The position numbers were made by a program, and so were the translations under genes. A stretch of 10,611 bases of DNA from Chitinophagaceae bacterium (lineage in GTDB: Bacteria > Bacteroidota > Bacteroidia > Chitinophagales > Chitinophagaceae): positions 1-10,611 of the forward strand of contig JALOMC010000049.1 of assembly GCA_025455665.1 (NCBI GenBank), read 5' to 3'. Below are positions 1 through 6,898 of the stretch, in pieces. Numbering within the stretch: position 1 is the first letter of the stretch; each line of letters starts with the position of its first letter. The notes beneath the pieces were generated by a model. That model searched no databases, was not told the DNA's origin, and was given only the letters and a program-made list of their open reading frames with translations.

Positions 1-598
1 CGATCATGAAGACCACCACGATCACGAAGCCCATGATCACCACGATGAAGAGCCCGTTCAAATAACTGCTGCGCTGTTTAAATTTCGCAGCCCCATGGCG
101 CTGATGACCATGCCCCGCATGGTAAATGCGCAAACCAATATGCAGGCTGCGAACCCCGTAGTGGAGGTGCGCCGCCTGATGACACTGCTGAGCATAGGCG
201 CCGATACACTGAAAGCCATCGGCGCCGGCATAATGCTGGTAAGTGCCCTCAGCATTTTTATAGCGCTGTACCTACGGCTGCAGGAGCGCCGCTACGAAAT
301 GGCCCTGCTGCGCAGCATGGGCTGCCCCCGCAGCGGCTTGCTTTGGCTGGTGCTGGGCGAGGGGCTGTTGATTGCCCTGGCTGGTACCGCCTTCGGGCTG
401 GCACTCAGCAGGCTGGGCCTATGGTTGCTGCAAGGTCAGTCGGCCAGCGGTTTTCAGCTGCGCTTGCTACCCTACTGGCTGCCTGCCGAATGGTGGTTAG
501 TTTTGCTTACCGTAGGTTTGGGCACGCTGGCGGCACTGCTGCCGGCTATCAAAGCCTTTGGACTCAATATTTCAAAAACACTGGCACATGAAGCGTAA
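1..598 (+). CDS. FtsX/MacB-type ABC transporter permease, C-terminal part (5' partial)
   Basis: This is the C-terminal 198 residues of an inner-membrane ABC permease. The frame is open from base 2 to the TAA at 596-598, so the start lies outside the window. The visible part opens with a His/Asp/Glu-rich stretch (DHEDHHDHEAHDHHDEE, seven His in 17 residues), which would face the periplasm. A short loop leads to three hydrophobic segments at about residues 69-93, 111-140 and 162-183. Between the first two is the cytoplasmic motif ERRYEMALLRSMG, typical of the FtsX C-terminal domain (compare E-x-AxLRxxG). FtsX-type permeases work with an ATPase, often in lipoprotein or peptide export rather than solute import. 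The ATPase gene is not visible and may lie upstream. The next gene overlaps it by 11 bases and encodes a DUF3299-like protein, an arrangement known from zinc-linked Zrg loci, so a metal-related role is plausible but inferred. Family assignment is firm; substrate is unknown. Confidence 0.88.
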   Translation, partial: DHEDHHDHEAHDHHDEEPVQITAALFKFRSPMALMTMPRMVNAQTNMQAANPVVEVRRLMTLLSIGADTLKAIGAGIMLVSALSIFIALYLRLQERRYEMALLRSMGCPRSGLLWLVLGEGLLIALAGTAFGLALSRLGLWLLQGQSASGFQLRLLPYWLPAEWWLVLLTVGLGTLAALLPAIKAFGLNISKTLAHEA

Positions 599-1037
599 GA
601 TGATGGTGATGGCAGCAGCAGCTATGGTGGCCCTGGCATTTCAGGCGCCCACTGCGCCGCTACTCACCTGGCGGGTATTGGAAAAAGTAGACTTTGAAGA
701 AAAGTATGTGAAGGAAATAGAAGGCTATATGCTGTTTCCCAAGTTTCCGGCCGGTATAAAGCAGCACGATGGGAAAGTAGTACAGGTAGTAGGCTATGTG
801 GTACCCATGGATAATACCGGCAACACCATTGCCCTGAGTGCTAACCCCTACGAAGCCTGTTTTTTTTGCGGCAAGGCCGGTCCGGCCAGTGTAATGACGC
901 TGAAGCTGAAAAAGCCCGATAAGACCTACCGCATCGATGATTACATCGCCTTCAAAGGCAAGCTGCGGCTGAATAACAGCGATATCAACGAATTTTACTA
1001 CATACTGGAGCAAGCCGAGCCACTGGGTAAAAAGTAG
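588..1037 (+). CDS. Small exported DUF3299-like protein
   Basis: A 149-residue protein with an N-terminal signal peptide: MKRK, a hydrophobic Ala/Val/Met core, then probable cleavage near AFQA at residues 17-20. I chose ATG 588 because it places the basic residues before the signal core and overlaps the upstream permease stop (596-598), as in coupled genes; a TTG at 558 would extend into the permease gene without benefit. The mature part follows the DUF3299 pattern: LTWRVL near 25-30, DGKVVQVVGYVVPMD at 61-75, a Pro-Tyr-x-x-Cys segment at 87-91, and KGKLRLN late. Classical members carry a Cys-His-Pro-rich loop there; this one instead has CFFCGKAGP, a CxxC at Cys91/Cys94. A periplasmic OB-like fold and metal or thiol chemistry are inferred. 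The role is unknown, but coupling to a His-rich permease suggests a shared pathway. Confidence 0.85.
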   Translation: MKRKMMVMAAAAMVALAFQAPTAPLLTWRVLEKVDFEEKYVKEIEGYMLFPKFPAGIKQHDGKVVQVVGYVVPMDNTGNTIALSANPYEACFFCGKAGPASVMTLKLKKPDKTYRIDDYIAFKGKLRLNNSDINEFYYILEQAEPLGKK

Positions 1038-1095
1038 GTCCATGCTTCACGCATAGGCTGGCGTGCAGCTAGCGCAAAGTGCCGCCCGATGGAAA

Positions 1096-1122
1096 CTGCC
1101 GAAAGCATTGCTTCACCGGCAG
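1096..1122 (-). terminator. Possible hairpin terminator between convergent genes
   Basis: CTGCCG at 1096-1101 pairs with CGGCAG at 1117-1122, and the interior holds a second complementary pair (AAG around CATTG and CTT). It lies between the end of the DUF3299-like gene (plus) and the end of the outer-membrane protein gene (minus), 16 bases past the minus-strand stop. On the minus strand it is followed only by a short GTTTCC, so the T tract is weak. It could serve either transcript. The stem is seen directly; the terminator role is inferred. Confidence 0.4.
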
Positions 1123-1138
1123 GCAAGAAAAGAAGTAC

Positions 1139-1759
1139 TCATCGGAATAAGCCAAACTTCAGCGCCGCATGCCCCACCAGCCCCGATAGGTCGGCTTGGG
1201 TGAGGTGTCGGTACTGCACATTGCTCACAAACCGATAGCCTGCCCCCAGTTGAAGCCTTATATGCTTGTGGAGATTGACTTCGAGCAAGGCAGATGGCTC
1301 TACTTTAAAAAAGTTGGCTTCGCCAAAATTGGCTGCACCTGCTTCGTTGTCCAGCTCTATTTCACCCACGCCTACCAATACAGGAAAGCTGAGGTGCACC
1401 ATTTTCTTAGCCCAGGCTGTGTACTCTACAAATCCACCGTAGGATCGATAATCCAGATAGGTATTCGGAGCTGTTTCGTTTTTGGGACGTATTTCACCCA
1501 GCGATGTATTGAAGTAGCCACCAATGCTCCACTGATTGCCAAGTGTAATGCCTGCCCGCACCAATAGTAAATGCGAAGCCGACCCGTCGATTGCTTTGGT
1601 TTGGTAGCCGGGAGCTACAAAAAATCCAAGCGGCTGTCTGCCCTGGCCCTTTCTATTGCCAAACAGCGTATTGGCTTTTGTACTGTCTTGTGCCAGCGAT
1701 GTAGCAGCGGTGGCCATTAGCATCGCCAAAACCCACAGCGTTTTTCCATACTTACTCAT
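1139..1759 (-). CDS. Predicted small outer-membrane beta-barrel protein, unknown function
   Basis: A 206-residue protein starting MSKYGKTLWVLAMLMATAATSLAQ, a clear type I signal peptide with cleavage after Ala-Gln or just before it. A longer open frame reaches upstream, but it would overlap the preceding lipoprotein gene and bury the signal peptide, so ATG 1759 is preferred. The mature part is rich in Gly and aromatic residues with alternating hydrophobic strands (for example SIGGYFNTSLG, IRLQLGAGYRFV) and ends LKFGLFR, with Phe next to last, as expected of an eight- to ten-strand outer-membrane barrel. I do not recognise a specific family. It begins 10 bases after the stop of the lipocalin-like lipoprotein gene, so the two are very likely co-transcribed. 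The barrel is an inference from composition and strand pattern. Confidence 0.8.
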   Translation of the reverse strand: MSKYGKTLWVLAMLMATAATSLAQDSTKANTLFGNRKGQGRQPLGFFVAPGYQTKAIDGSASHLLLVRAGITLGNQWSIGGYFNTSLGEIRPKNETAPNTYLDYRSYGGFVEYTAWAKKMVHLSFPVLVGVGEIELDNEAGAANFGEANFFKVEPSALLEVNLHKHIRLQLGAGYRFVSNVQYRHLTQADLSGLVGHAALKFGLFR

Positions 1760-1769
1760 GACGATGTAT

Positions 1770-2192
1770 TCATTGCTTTCGGAAAACAAGAATATCGCCC
1801 TGGTCTTCAAAACGCAGTTCATTATTGGTCTGCGAAATGAAGTACCAATCATCGGTAAACTCTTGCAGGAAGGCATGCTGGTTGAAATTCATAGCCAGCT
1901 CTGTTTTGCCATCGTCGGTAAATACCAGATACGTGCCCTGATAAGGAACGGCACCGCCCGATACTTGTACTACTCCACCGGCACCAAAAGAAAAAACAAG
2001 TTGATTGAACTGAGCAGTTTTGTTTTGTCCGCCTTCGCGAAACTCGGCTACCCGCCAACCGCTGTGTTGGGTCATGGTGGAAGCCAATTGGCTGGCCGAT
2101 ATATTATTGCTGGCCGGCACGTCTCGTTCGCAGGCGGCTACCAGCAGCATCAGCCCAACACTGGCTAACCACGAATACAGTGTTCTTTTCAT
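1770..2192 (-). CDS. Small lipocalin-like lipoprotein
   Basis: A 140-residue protein starting MKRTLYSWLASVGLMLLVAAC. Residues 18-21 (VAAC) form a lipobox, so Cys21 should be lipidated. I chose ATG 2192 because it starts directly at this signal; a TTG at 2231 only adds a tail before it. The mature domain matches a common Bacteroidota lipoprotein pattern: W-R-V-A-x-F near the start, an FSFGAGGVVQV strand, a Gly-Thr-Tyr turn, ELAMNF, then DDWYFISQTNNELRFED and a final DILVFRKQ. This repeated-strand layout fits a small lipocalin-like barrel that could bind a hydrophobic ligand or simply act as a structural envelope protein; neither has been shown. It follows a 120-base gap with a possible promoter, and the outer-membrane protein gene comes 10 bases after it, so these two probably form a unit. 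Confidence 0.85.
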   Translation of the reverse strand: MKRTLYSWLASVGLMLLVAACERDVPASNNISASQLASTMTQHSGWRVAEFREGGQNKTAQFNQLVFSFGAGGVVQVSGGAVPYQGTYLVFTDDGKTELAMNFNQHAFLQEFTDDWYFISQTNNELRFEDQGDILVFRKQ

Positions 2193-2214
2193 GTGCAAGA
2201 TGTCTGATTTGTAG

Positions 2215-2244
2215 CAAAACTGCCCTGCCAATCGTTAATCAAAA
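2215..2244 (-). promoter_or_regulatory. Possible Bacteroidota-type promoter for the lipocalin-like gene
   Basis: Read on the minus strand, TTTTG (2240-2244) is followed after 17 bases by CAGTTTTG (2215-2222). The Bacteroidota consensus is TTTG or TTG, a spacer of about 17-23, then TAnnTTTG. The -7 box has C instead of the first T. Transcription would start about 15 bases before the ATG at 2192. The -7 box lies inside a motif shared with the DUF5916 upstream region. Confidence 0.33.
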
Positions 2245-2288
2245 CCCAACAACGAGCTTATTCCTTTTTTCGAAATCACAGATTAACG
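2233..2288. repeat. 8-base inverted repeat in the gap before the lipocalin-like gene
   Basis: CGTTAATC (2233-2240) and GATTAACG (2281-2288) are exact reverse complements separated by 40 bases. They take up much of the 120-base gap between the DUF5916-linked lipoprotein gene and the lipocalin-like gene. The near arm touches the possible -33 element. It could be paired operator half-sites or chance; the repeat is visible, the role is not known. Confidence 0.35.
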
Positions 2289-2312
2289 CGGCTTTCAACG
2301 ATGGGCCAAAGG

Positions 2313-3131
2313 CTAAGGCCGCTGCAGTGCCCGCCATAGCCGCGTAGCCTGCAGCCCCTGTGCGGTACTATAGCGCTGGCGCAGCTGCTGGTATTGCCGT
2401 AAGCGCTGTGCTGCTGCCTTGTACAAAGCTGAATCAATAGGCTGAGGCTGGTAGCCTTTGGGCACAGCGTAGGTAAAATAGCCCTTGGTACCGGCAAATA
2501 CCGGGATGGCAAAAAAACTGCGTTCTACAAACTGGCCGGTGCTGTCTTGCTGGCGCCCTGCGTGTACAAAAAAATCGACGGCATGGCCCGGATACCCGAA
2601 CAAGTAGCCATAGCTGCGCCAGCGGGTGTACTTGTGCTCATACTCGGTAGTGGCCAGCACGGTAGCCGGGTCGGCTGCACTGCTCAGGCCCAGTGCGGCA
2701 TAAAACTCCTGACGGCTGCGCAGCAGCTGTGCCAATACCTGGCGACGTACTACGTACAGTTCGGCGTATTTGTAAATGCTGTCGGCCCGCTCAAAGGGAT
2801 TGACCACAAATGCCCAATGATCATTGCTCAACTTGTTGGCCAGCTGTTGCCAGCGGTACAGGGCCTGCCGGGCCGAGTCTTGCTGGGCGGGTACCATACT
2901 CAGCAGCGGAAGGCGCTTTAGTTGTACGCTGCTCATAGGCTTCAGCGTATCGGCCAGGGTATACAGGGCTTCGTGGTCCAGTGCATAGGCCAGCAGGCTA
3001 TCGGCCTCGCGGCGCTCCGTGGCCGATAGCTGCCGGTACTGCTGCCTGATGACCCGGCTGGCGGGCGTTGCGCAAGCAGCAGCCAGCAAAATCGTGAACA
3101 ACACAATGGGCAACAGCGCAGGCTTTTTCAT
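2313..3131 (-). CDS. Predicted lipoprotein of unknown function, coupled to the DUF5916 gene
   Basis: A 272-residue protein with an N-terminal signal MKKPALLPIVLFTILLAAAC; AAAC at 17-20 is an acceptable lipobox, so Cys20 is probably lipidated. The mature part is largely helical and rich in Arg, Gln, Ala and Leu. Recognisable stretches are LSATERREADSLLAYALDHEALYTLADTLKPMSSV in the first quarter (residues 35-69), a central Trp/Arg/Tyr-rich part with RWRSYGYLFGYPGHAVDFFVHAG, then VERSFFAIPVFAGTKGYFTYAVPKGY. I do not recognise a Pfam family. The phrase about chronic low substrate (ALYTLADTLKP) is only sequence, with no catalytic motif evident. Its ATG shares one base with the DUF5916 stop (TGATG at 3129-3133), which implies translational coupling and a joint job with that outer-membrane protein. 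Location would be the periplasmic side of the inner or outer membrane. Confidence 0.85.
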   Translation of the reverse strand: MKKPALLPIVLFTILLAAACATPASRVIRQQYRQLSATERREADSLLAYALDHEALYTLADTLKPMSSVQLKRLPLLSMVPAQQDSARQALYRWQQLANKLSNDHWAFVVNPFERADSIYKYAELYVVRRQVLAQLLRSRQEFYAALGLSSAADPATVLATTEYEHKYTRWRSYGYLFGYPGHAVDFFVHAGRQQDSTGQFVERSFFAIPVFAGTKGYFTYAVPKGYQPQPIDSALYKAAAQRLRQYQQLRQRYSTAQGLQATRLWRALQRP

Positions 3132-5338
3132 CAGAATTGCTTGAGGTAAGTAAGTTTCGAAATAACGCTTTGAGTACGCACCGGCAGGTTGGCAAAACTG
3201 TTTTCATTAAATACTACAAACAAAAAGCTAAGCGGTGCAAACTCCCAACTGCCACGCATGTTCCACCGGGTGCGTTTATCAAAGCTGTTGTACTGATAAA
3301 AGCCGCTGAGCTGAATACGCGGATTGACTGCCAGCCGGGTGCCAAGTGTAATCAGATCAATATTGGTGCTGGTTCTATTGATGCCCAGTTCCCGAATGGC
3401 ATTGCGCTGATACTCGGCTGTAAAGGCGATGTGTGGCAGTGGCACCAGGCGCAGGCCAACATCGAGTGTACGCAGCCTGCCATCGTAGTAGCGACCAAAA
3501 TTGTAAGTAGCCCGTGCTGATAGCTTCTTCGATTGGTCGGTCTGGTATTCTATTTCCTGCCGGGTGTAGCTATACCGGCCGGGCGCTACCGAAATGCCAA
3601 TGGGCTCAAAAAAGAATTGCTCCCAGGTGGGTGTGATGGTATAGTTCAGCCGGGCACCACTATTGAAGAAGATAAACACGGGAAATATTTCAACACTCGC
3701 CGATTGAAACTTCCCATCATTTACGTTGTGATAAAGTTCAAGAAAAGCACCCGGATCCCAACGCCGTATCCATTTGCCCAGCCAGCCTTTGGGCCGCCAT
3801 ATGTAGTAACCGCCAGGATTGTGAAACACCACATTGTTTTGAAACACGAAACCCATGCCGGGCGTGTACTTACTCGTTACAAACTTGCTTTGATTGCCGA
3901 GGTAAAACTCATTTTTTTCGTAACCGATAAATACGCTGCCAGCCAGCCCAATGCTATCGGCACTATTGTTGCGGGCAGCTGACAGCATGTAGTTGATGGT
4001 CAGTTGATCCTTTGGACGAATCAGTCCATCAATGGTAAGCGTGGTATTGTTGCGTTGCAAAAAGCCACGTTCGGGTTTGGCCTCATCCAGCCGGTGCGTC
4101 AGCATGATACCCACGTTGTTTTGCTGTCCAAAGTTTTTGAGGTACCGCATCACGCCAAAGTTGGCAGCGCCCTGCTGGCTGGTAGCCCGCTGATGCACAT
4201 ACAAGGCGGCCAGTGTACGGCCCTGGCTGCGATCGGTGTAGCGCAGGCCAGCATCTATAGGTACCGGTTCGGCATTAAACTGTGTGTTCGACAGGCCAAT
4301 AGAGCGGCTGAAAAACGGCTTGATATCTTCGTCATCGGCGCCAGCGTACACCCCGCTGTTTTCCAAAAAAAACTGCCGCCGTTCCGGAAAAAACACATTA
4401 AACCTGGTCAGGTTGTTCACGGCACGGTCTACATCGGCCTGCGCAAAGTCGGTATTGAAAGTGAAGTCCAACACGGCTTGCGGATTCACCGCCCATTTTA
4501 CTTCGCCGCCGGCTTTCAGATTGTTGGTGCTGGTGCTACCACCTTGTGCATTGGTACTGCGGTTGTACTCGTGCAGCGTATAGGGCTGTACCCGCACATT
4601 GGCACTGGGGGGTGGTGTTTTCAATCCTTTCAGCCTGGCAGCGTACGTCATGCGGTAGGGGCTAAACGATTGCGGAATAGCAGGGAAAACGGTTTGTTCA
4701 AAATCGCGGCGGGCCAGCCGGGCCAGGGTAAGCCCCCAACCGAGGCTATCGGCCCCCTGGGTGTAGCGCAGGCTTTTGAAAGGGATGGCGAACTCGGCAT
4801 AGTAACCGCTATCGGTCATGTGTGTACGTACCCGCCACAGGGCATCCCAGTCGTTGTCATTAAAGCTATCATCAAACACCTGCTTATCGCGTTGGTTGCC
4901 GTACGGTGTGGTCTGAAAGCTCATGCAATAGCGCCGCAGGTTTTGCGGATCGAGCTGTATGAAAAAAATGTCGTTTTCGCCGTAGGCAAAGTCGCGGCGG
5001 AGATCCTGTACCCGCACCCCTTTTTTGCCAATGCTGTCTTTGCAAAACACGCCAAAGTACAAATGGCGTTTATCGAACAGGATGCGTACTTCCGTGTGGT
5101 ACAGGTATTGCCCTCCCTGCCGCGGCTCTTGTCTGAAAAAATCGGTAACAGGCCTGGCTGTTTGCCAGGCAGCTTCTGTCAGCTTTCCATCAATGGCTAT
5201 CAGGCTTTGCGTTTCGGTAGCATACAGCACCGGCGGCTGGGCTGGTGGCGCAAAATTGCCGGACTGTGTACTATCGGGTTGGGCCTGTACCAGCAGGGCC
5301 GCCAGGCATGCCCATAGCAGAAGGCATTGTTTTCTCAT
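3131..5338 (-). CDS. DUF5916 outer-membrane protein with N-terminal CBM9-like domain
   Basis: A 735-residue protein. ATG 5338 is chosen because it opens a signal peptide, MRKQCLLLWACLAALLVQAQ, with probable cleavage after residue 20; the frame continues upstream only to a TTG. Residues about 38-235 form a CBM9-like beta-sandwich: IDGKLTEAAWQTA near 49-61, EVRILFDKRHLYFGVFC at 83-99, and YYAEFAIPFKSLRY at 179-192. From about 245 onward is the DUF5916 region, including the family signature FNVFFPERRQFFLENSGVY, followed by many alternating beta strands; the chain ends LTYLKQF, with the terminal Phe usual for outer-membrane barrels. Full length for the family. The function of DUF5916 proteins is not established; binding or processing of a glycan or other surface ligand is a guess from the CBM9-like fold. 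It lies 111 bases after the second permease and overlaps the next lipoprotein gene by one base. Confidence 0.93.
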   Translation of the reverse strand: MRKQCLLLWACLAALLVQAQPDSTQSGNFAPPAQPPVLYATETQSLIAIDGKLTEAAWQTARPVTDFFRQEPRQGGQYLYHTEVRILFDKRHLYFGVFCKDSIGKKGVRVQDLRRDFAYGENDIFFIQLDPQNLRRYCMSFQTTPYGNQRDKQVFDDSFNDNDWDALWRVRTHMTDSGYYAEFAIPFKSLRYTQGADSLGWGLTLARLARRDFEQTVFPAIPQSFSPYRMTYAARLKGLKTPPPSANVRVQPYTLHEYNRSTNAQGGSTSTNNLKAGGEVKWAVNPQAVLDFTFNTDFAQADVDRAVNNLTRFNVFFPERRQFFLENSGVYAGADDEDIKPFFSRSIGLSNTQFNAEPVPIDAGLRYTDRSQGRTLAALYVHQRATSQQGAANFGVMRYLKNFGQQNNVGIMLTHRLDEAKPERGFLQRNNTTLTIDGLIRPKDQLTINYMLSAARNNSADSIGLAGSVFIGYEKNEFYLGNQSKFVTSKYTPGMGFVFQNNVVFHNPGGYYIWRPKGWLGKWIRRWDPGAFLELYHNVNDGKFQSASVEIFPVFIFFNSGARLNYTITPTWEQFFFEPIGISVAPGRYSYTRQEIEYQTDQSKKLSARATYNFGRYYDGRLRTLDVGLRLVPLPHIAFTAEYQRNAIRELGINRTSTNIDLITLGTRLAVNPRIQLSGFYQYNSFDKRTRWNMRGSWEFAPLSFLFVVFNENSFANLPVRTQSVISKLTYLKQF

Positions 5339-5376
5339 GATCAGTGTGCGGAGCAGTGGCCAGCTTTGGTGACGAC

Positions 5377-5402
5377 TGCAAAACTGCCGGCTGCCCGCCA
5401 AT
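5377..5402 (-). promoter_or_regulatory. Possible regulatory motif upstream of the DUF5916 gene, shared with the lipocalin-like gene
   Basis: Read on the minus strand, this stretch holds ATTGGC, GGGCAG and then GGCAGTTTTGC. The same three blocks, more tightly packed, occur at 2214-2232 upstream of the lipocalin-like lipoprotein gene; GGCAGTTTTGC (11 bases) is identical in both. The motif starts 39 bases before this ATG and 21 bases before the other. It may be a promoter or operator. No full TAnnTTTG box is visible in the 111-base gap. Confidence 0.3.
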
Positions 5403-5449
5403 TGGAAGGGTTAAAAATGGGCCAGTGGTACCCAGATAGCTCATCCTGG

Positions 5450-6850
5450 CTATGCTTTGGCGCCCCGCCGTCTGCTATTGAGCAGTGCTCCCAGCACAGC
5501 GGGCAAGGCCAGCCATAGCAACAGGGGGCCCCAGGGCTGGCGGCCGGCTGCTAACTGAATGGCCGGGGCGCCGGGCATTTGTTGCAGGTGCTGGCGGGTG
5601 TAGTGGCTATCCAGTATCATATTGTCCCACATGTGATGAAAGCGCTGTTGTTTGTAGGCCAGTACCTGCTGCTCAAATGCTACTTGCTGTACAGCGGTAG
5701 TGTGGGCGCTTTGGCTAAAGCTGCGCAGGGTAGCTGCCGCGGGATTTACCCAAAACGCAGCCGCTTGCTGATCTGCCTGTTGCAGTATCTGCTGACTCAT
5801 TTGCTGGTGCAGGGCCCGCTCTTGCTGCATCGTGATACCCACGTACGCATAGCTACGCATCATCGTTTGCCGCACAATGCCTGTGGTATCCTTTGCATAT
5901 TCGGGGTAGCGTTCGGCGGTTATGCGCTGGTGGCTGTCCAGCGGCGCATTCCAGGCGGCTTCCGGTATATCTCTGAATTCGGCAATGGCCACCGCTGTAT
6001 CGCCGGTATCGCGGGCCTCCTGCAGTGTATTGAACAGACCGGGAACTATCACCAACAGGAGTAGCCAGCTGGCCAACAGGGCTACCAGGTTTTGCATACT
6101 GCTAAAGCCACGAGAAAGGATGAGCCAGCCCAGACTGAGCCACAAGCCAGTGTACAGGATGGCTGCCAGCAACCACTGCCACAGCTGCGGTGCGGGGCTT
6201 GCCTGCCCTTGCAGCCAGCCCACCGCGTAGCCCAGTGCTACCGAAAGGGGCAGCCACGCTGCTACCCACCTAAACAACAGCCTGCTAAACAATGCAGCCT
6301 GCACCCGCTGTCGGGTAGCTACCAGCCACAGCCGATCGATGCCCTGTTCACGTTCGGCCGACATCAGGTTGTAACTAAGGCCAATGAACAATAGAGGAAA
6401 GAGAAACAGTACGAAGAACCCGAGGTCAAACGAGCCGGCCAGCAACTGCATGGGATTGCGAAACTCATCAAAGTCGTTGCTGAAAATGGGTTGCGTCATC
6501 CGTGCCGACTTGTGTAGCGGCAGTACGTCGGCCTGCCCTACTGTGAGCACTGCCAGTGGCGATAAGGGCTTGCTCACCACGGGCTTCAGGCGCCAGTCGA
6601 GTGTAAAGGGCGTTTCCACTGCGGTGCGTTCGCTACCGGGCTTCAGGGTATCCAGCTCTGCTGCTACGCTATTGTAGCCGGCCTGGGTGGCCACCGCCAA
6701 ACTATCGGTAGCCGCTTGCTGGTATTGGTACCAGCGCCGCCCATTTTCTACACTCCAAATGGCCACTATGCCAAATACGAGCAGCGCCAGCAGCAGCAGT
6801 TTATTGCGCAGCAGCAGTTGTAGTTCCAGTTTCCAAACAGCGGTTGTCAT
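5450..6850 (-). CDS. ABC-2 type transporter permease (DUF3526-like), second subunit
   Basis: A 466-residue inner-membrane protein. ATG 6850 is chosen over a TTG 13 codons upstream because MTTAVWKLELQLLLRNK is a typical start for this family, a cytoplasmic helix leading into the first membrane segment. Predicted membrane segments are at about 18-35, 141-159, 190-212, 223-245, 253-273 and 439-457. Two large extracytoplasmic domains result, roughly 36-140 and 274-438; the second is Gln-rich and helical. After the second segment comes SYNLMSAEREQGIDRLW (159-175), matching the cytoplasmic EREQGTL-type motif of ABC-2 permeases. The chain ends with basic RRRGAKA. It sits 48 bases after the first permease gene and is likely its partner in a heterodimer. 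Substrate is unknown; DUF3526 relatives are annotated only as ABC-2 permeases. Confidence 0.9.
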   Translation of the reverse strand: MTTAVWKLELQLLLRNKLLLLALLVFGIVAIWSVENGRRWYQYQQAATDSLAVATQAGYNSVAAELDTLKPGSERTAVETPFTLDWRLKPVVSKPLSPLAVLTVGQADVLPLHKSARMTQPIFSNDFDEFRNPMQLLAGSFDLGFFVLFLFPLLFIGLSYNLMSAEREQGIDRLWLVATRQRVQAALFSRLLFRWVAAWLPLSVALGYAVGWLQGQASPAPQLWQWLLAAILYTGLWLSLGWLILSRGFSSMQNLVALLASWLLLLVIVPGLFNTLQEARDTGDTAVAIAEFRDIPEAAWNAPLDSHQRITAERYPEYAKDTTGIVRQTMMRSYAYVGITMQQERALHQQMSQQILQQADQQAAAFWVNPAAATLRSFSQSAHTTAVQQVAFEQQVLAYKQQRFHHMWDNMILDSHYTRQHLQQMPGAPAIQLAAGRQPWGPLLLWLALPAVLGALLNSRRRGAKA

Positions 6851-6898
6851 AAGTGTTAGCCGAAAAAAAGAATCATGAAAAGGAAGCAAAACCGGTTG

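Noticed and set aside
1..60. Short tandem repeat or CRISPR-like DNA at the left edge
   Set aside because: The repetition is of GAT/CAC/GAA-type codons in the permease frame. There are no regular spacers or palindromic repeats.
1656..2168. Plus-strand open frame of 170 codons
   Set aside because: It is antisense across the end of one gene and most of another, both with signal peptides in the minus-strand frames.
2193..2231. TTG start extending the lipocalin-like lipoprotein by 13 residues
   Set aside because: The extension would precede a good lipoprotein signal and consists of the shared upstream motif, which is better explained as regulatory DNA.
2245..2312. Terminator after the DUF5916-linked lipoprotein gene
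   Set aside because: GGCC-based pairings near the stop are very short and not followed by a T tract, so no terminator is called.
4004..5317. Plus-strand open frame of 437 codons
   Set aside because: It lies wholly inside and antisense to the DUF5916 gene, whose minus-strand product has a signal peptide, a recognisable domain and a barrel ending. The plus-strand product has no coherent family features.
5339..5401. TTG start extending the DUF5916 protein by 21 residues
   Set aside because: The added residues would displace a clear signal peptide from the N-terminus, and the sequence holds the same motif seen before the lipocalin-like gene.
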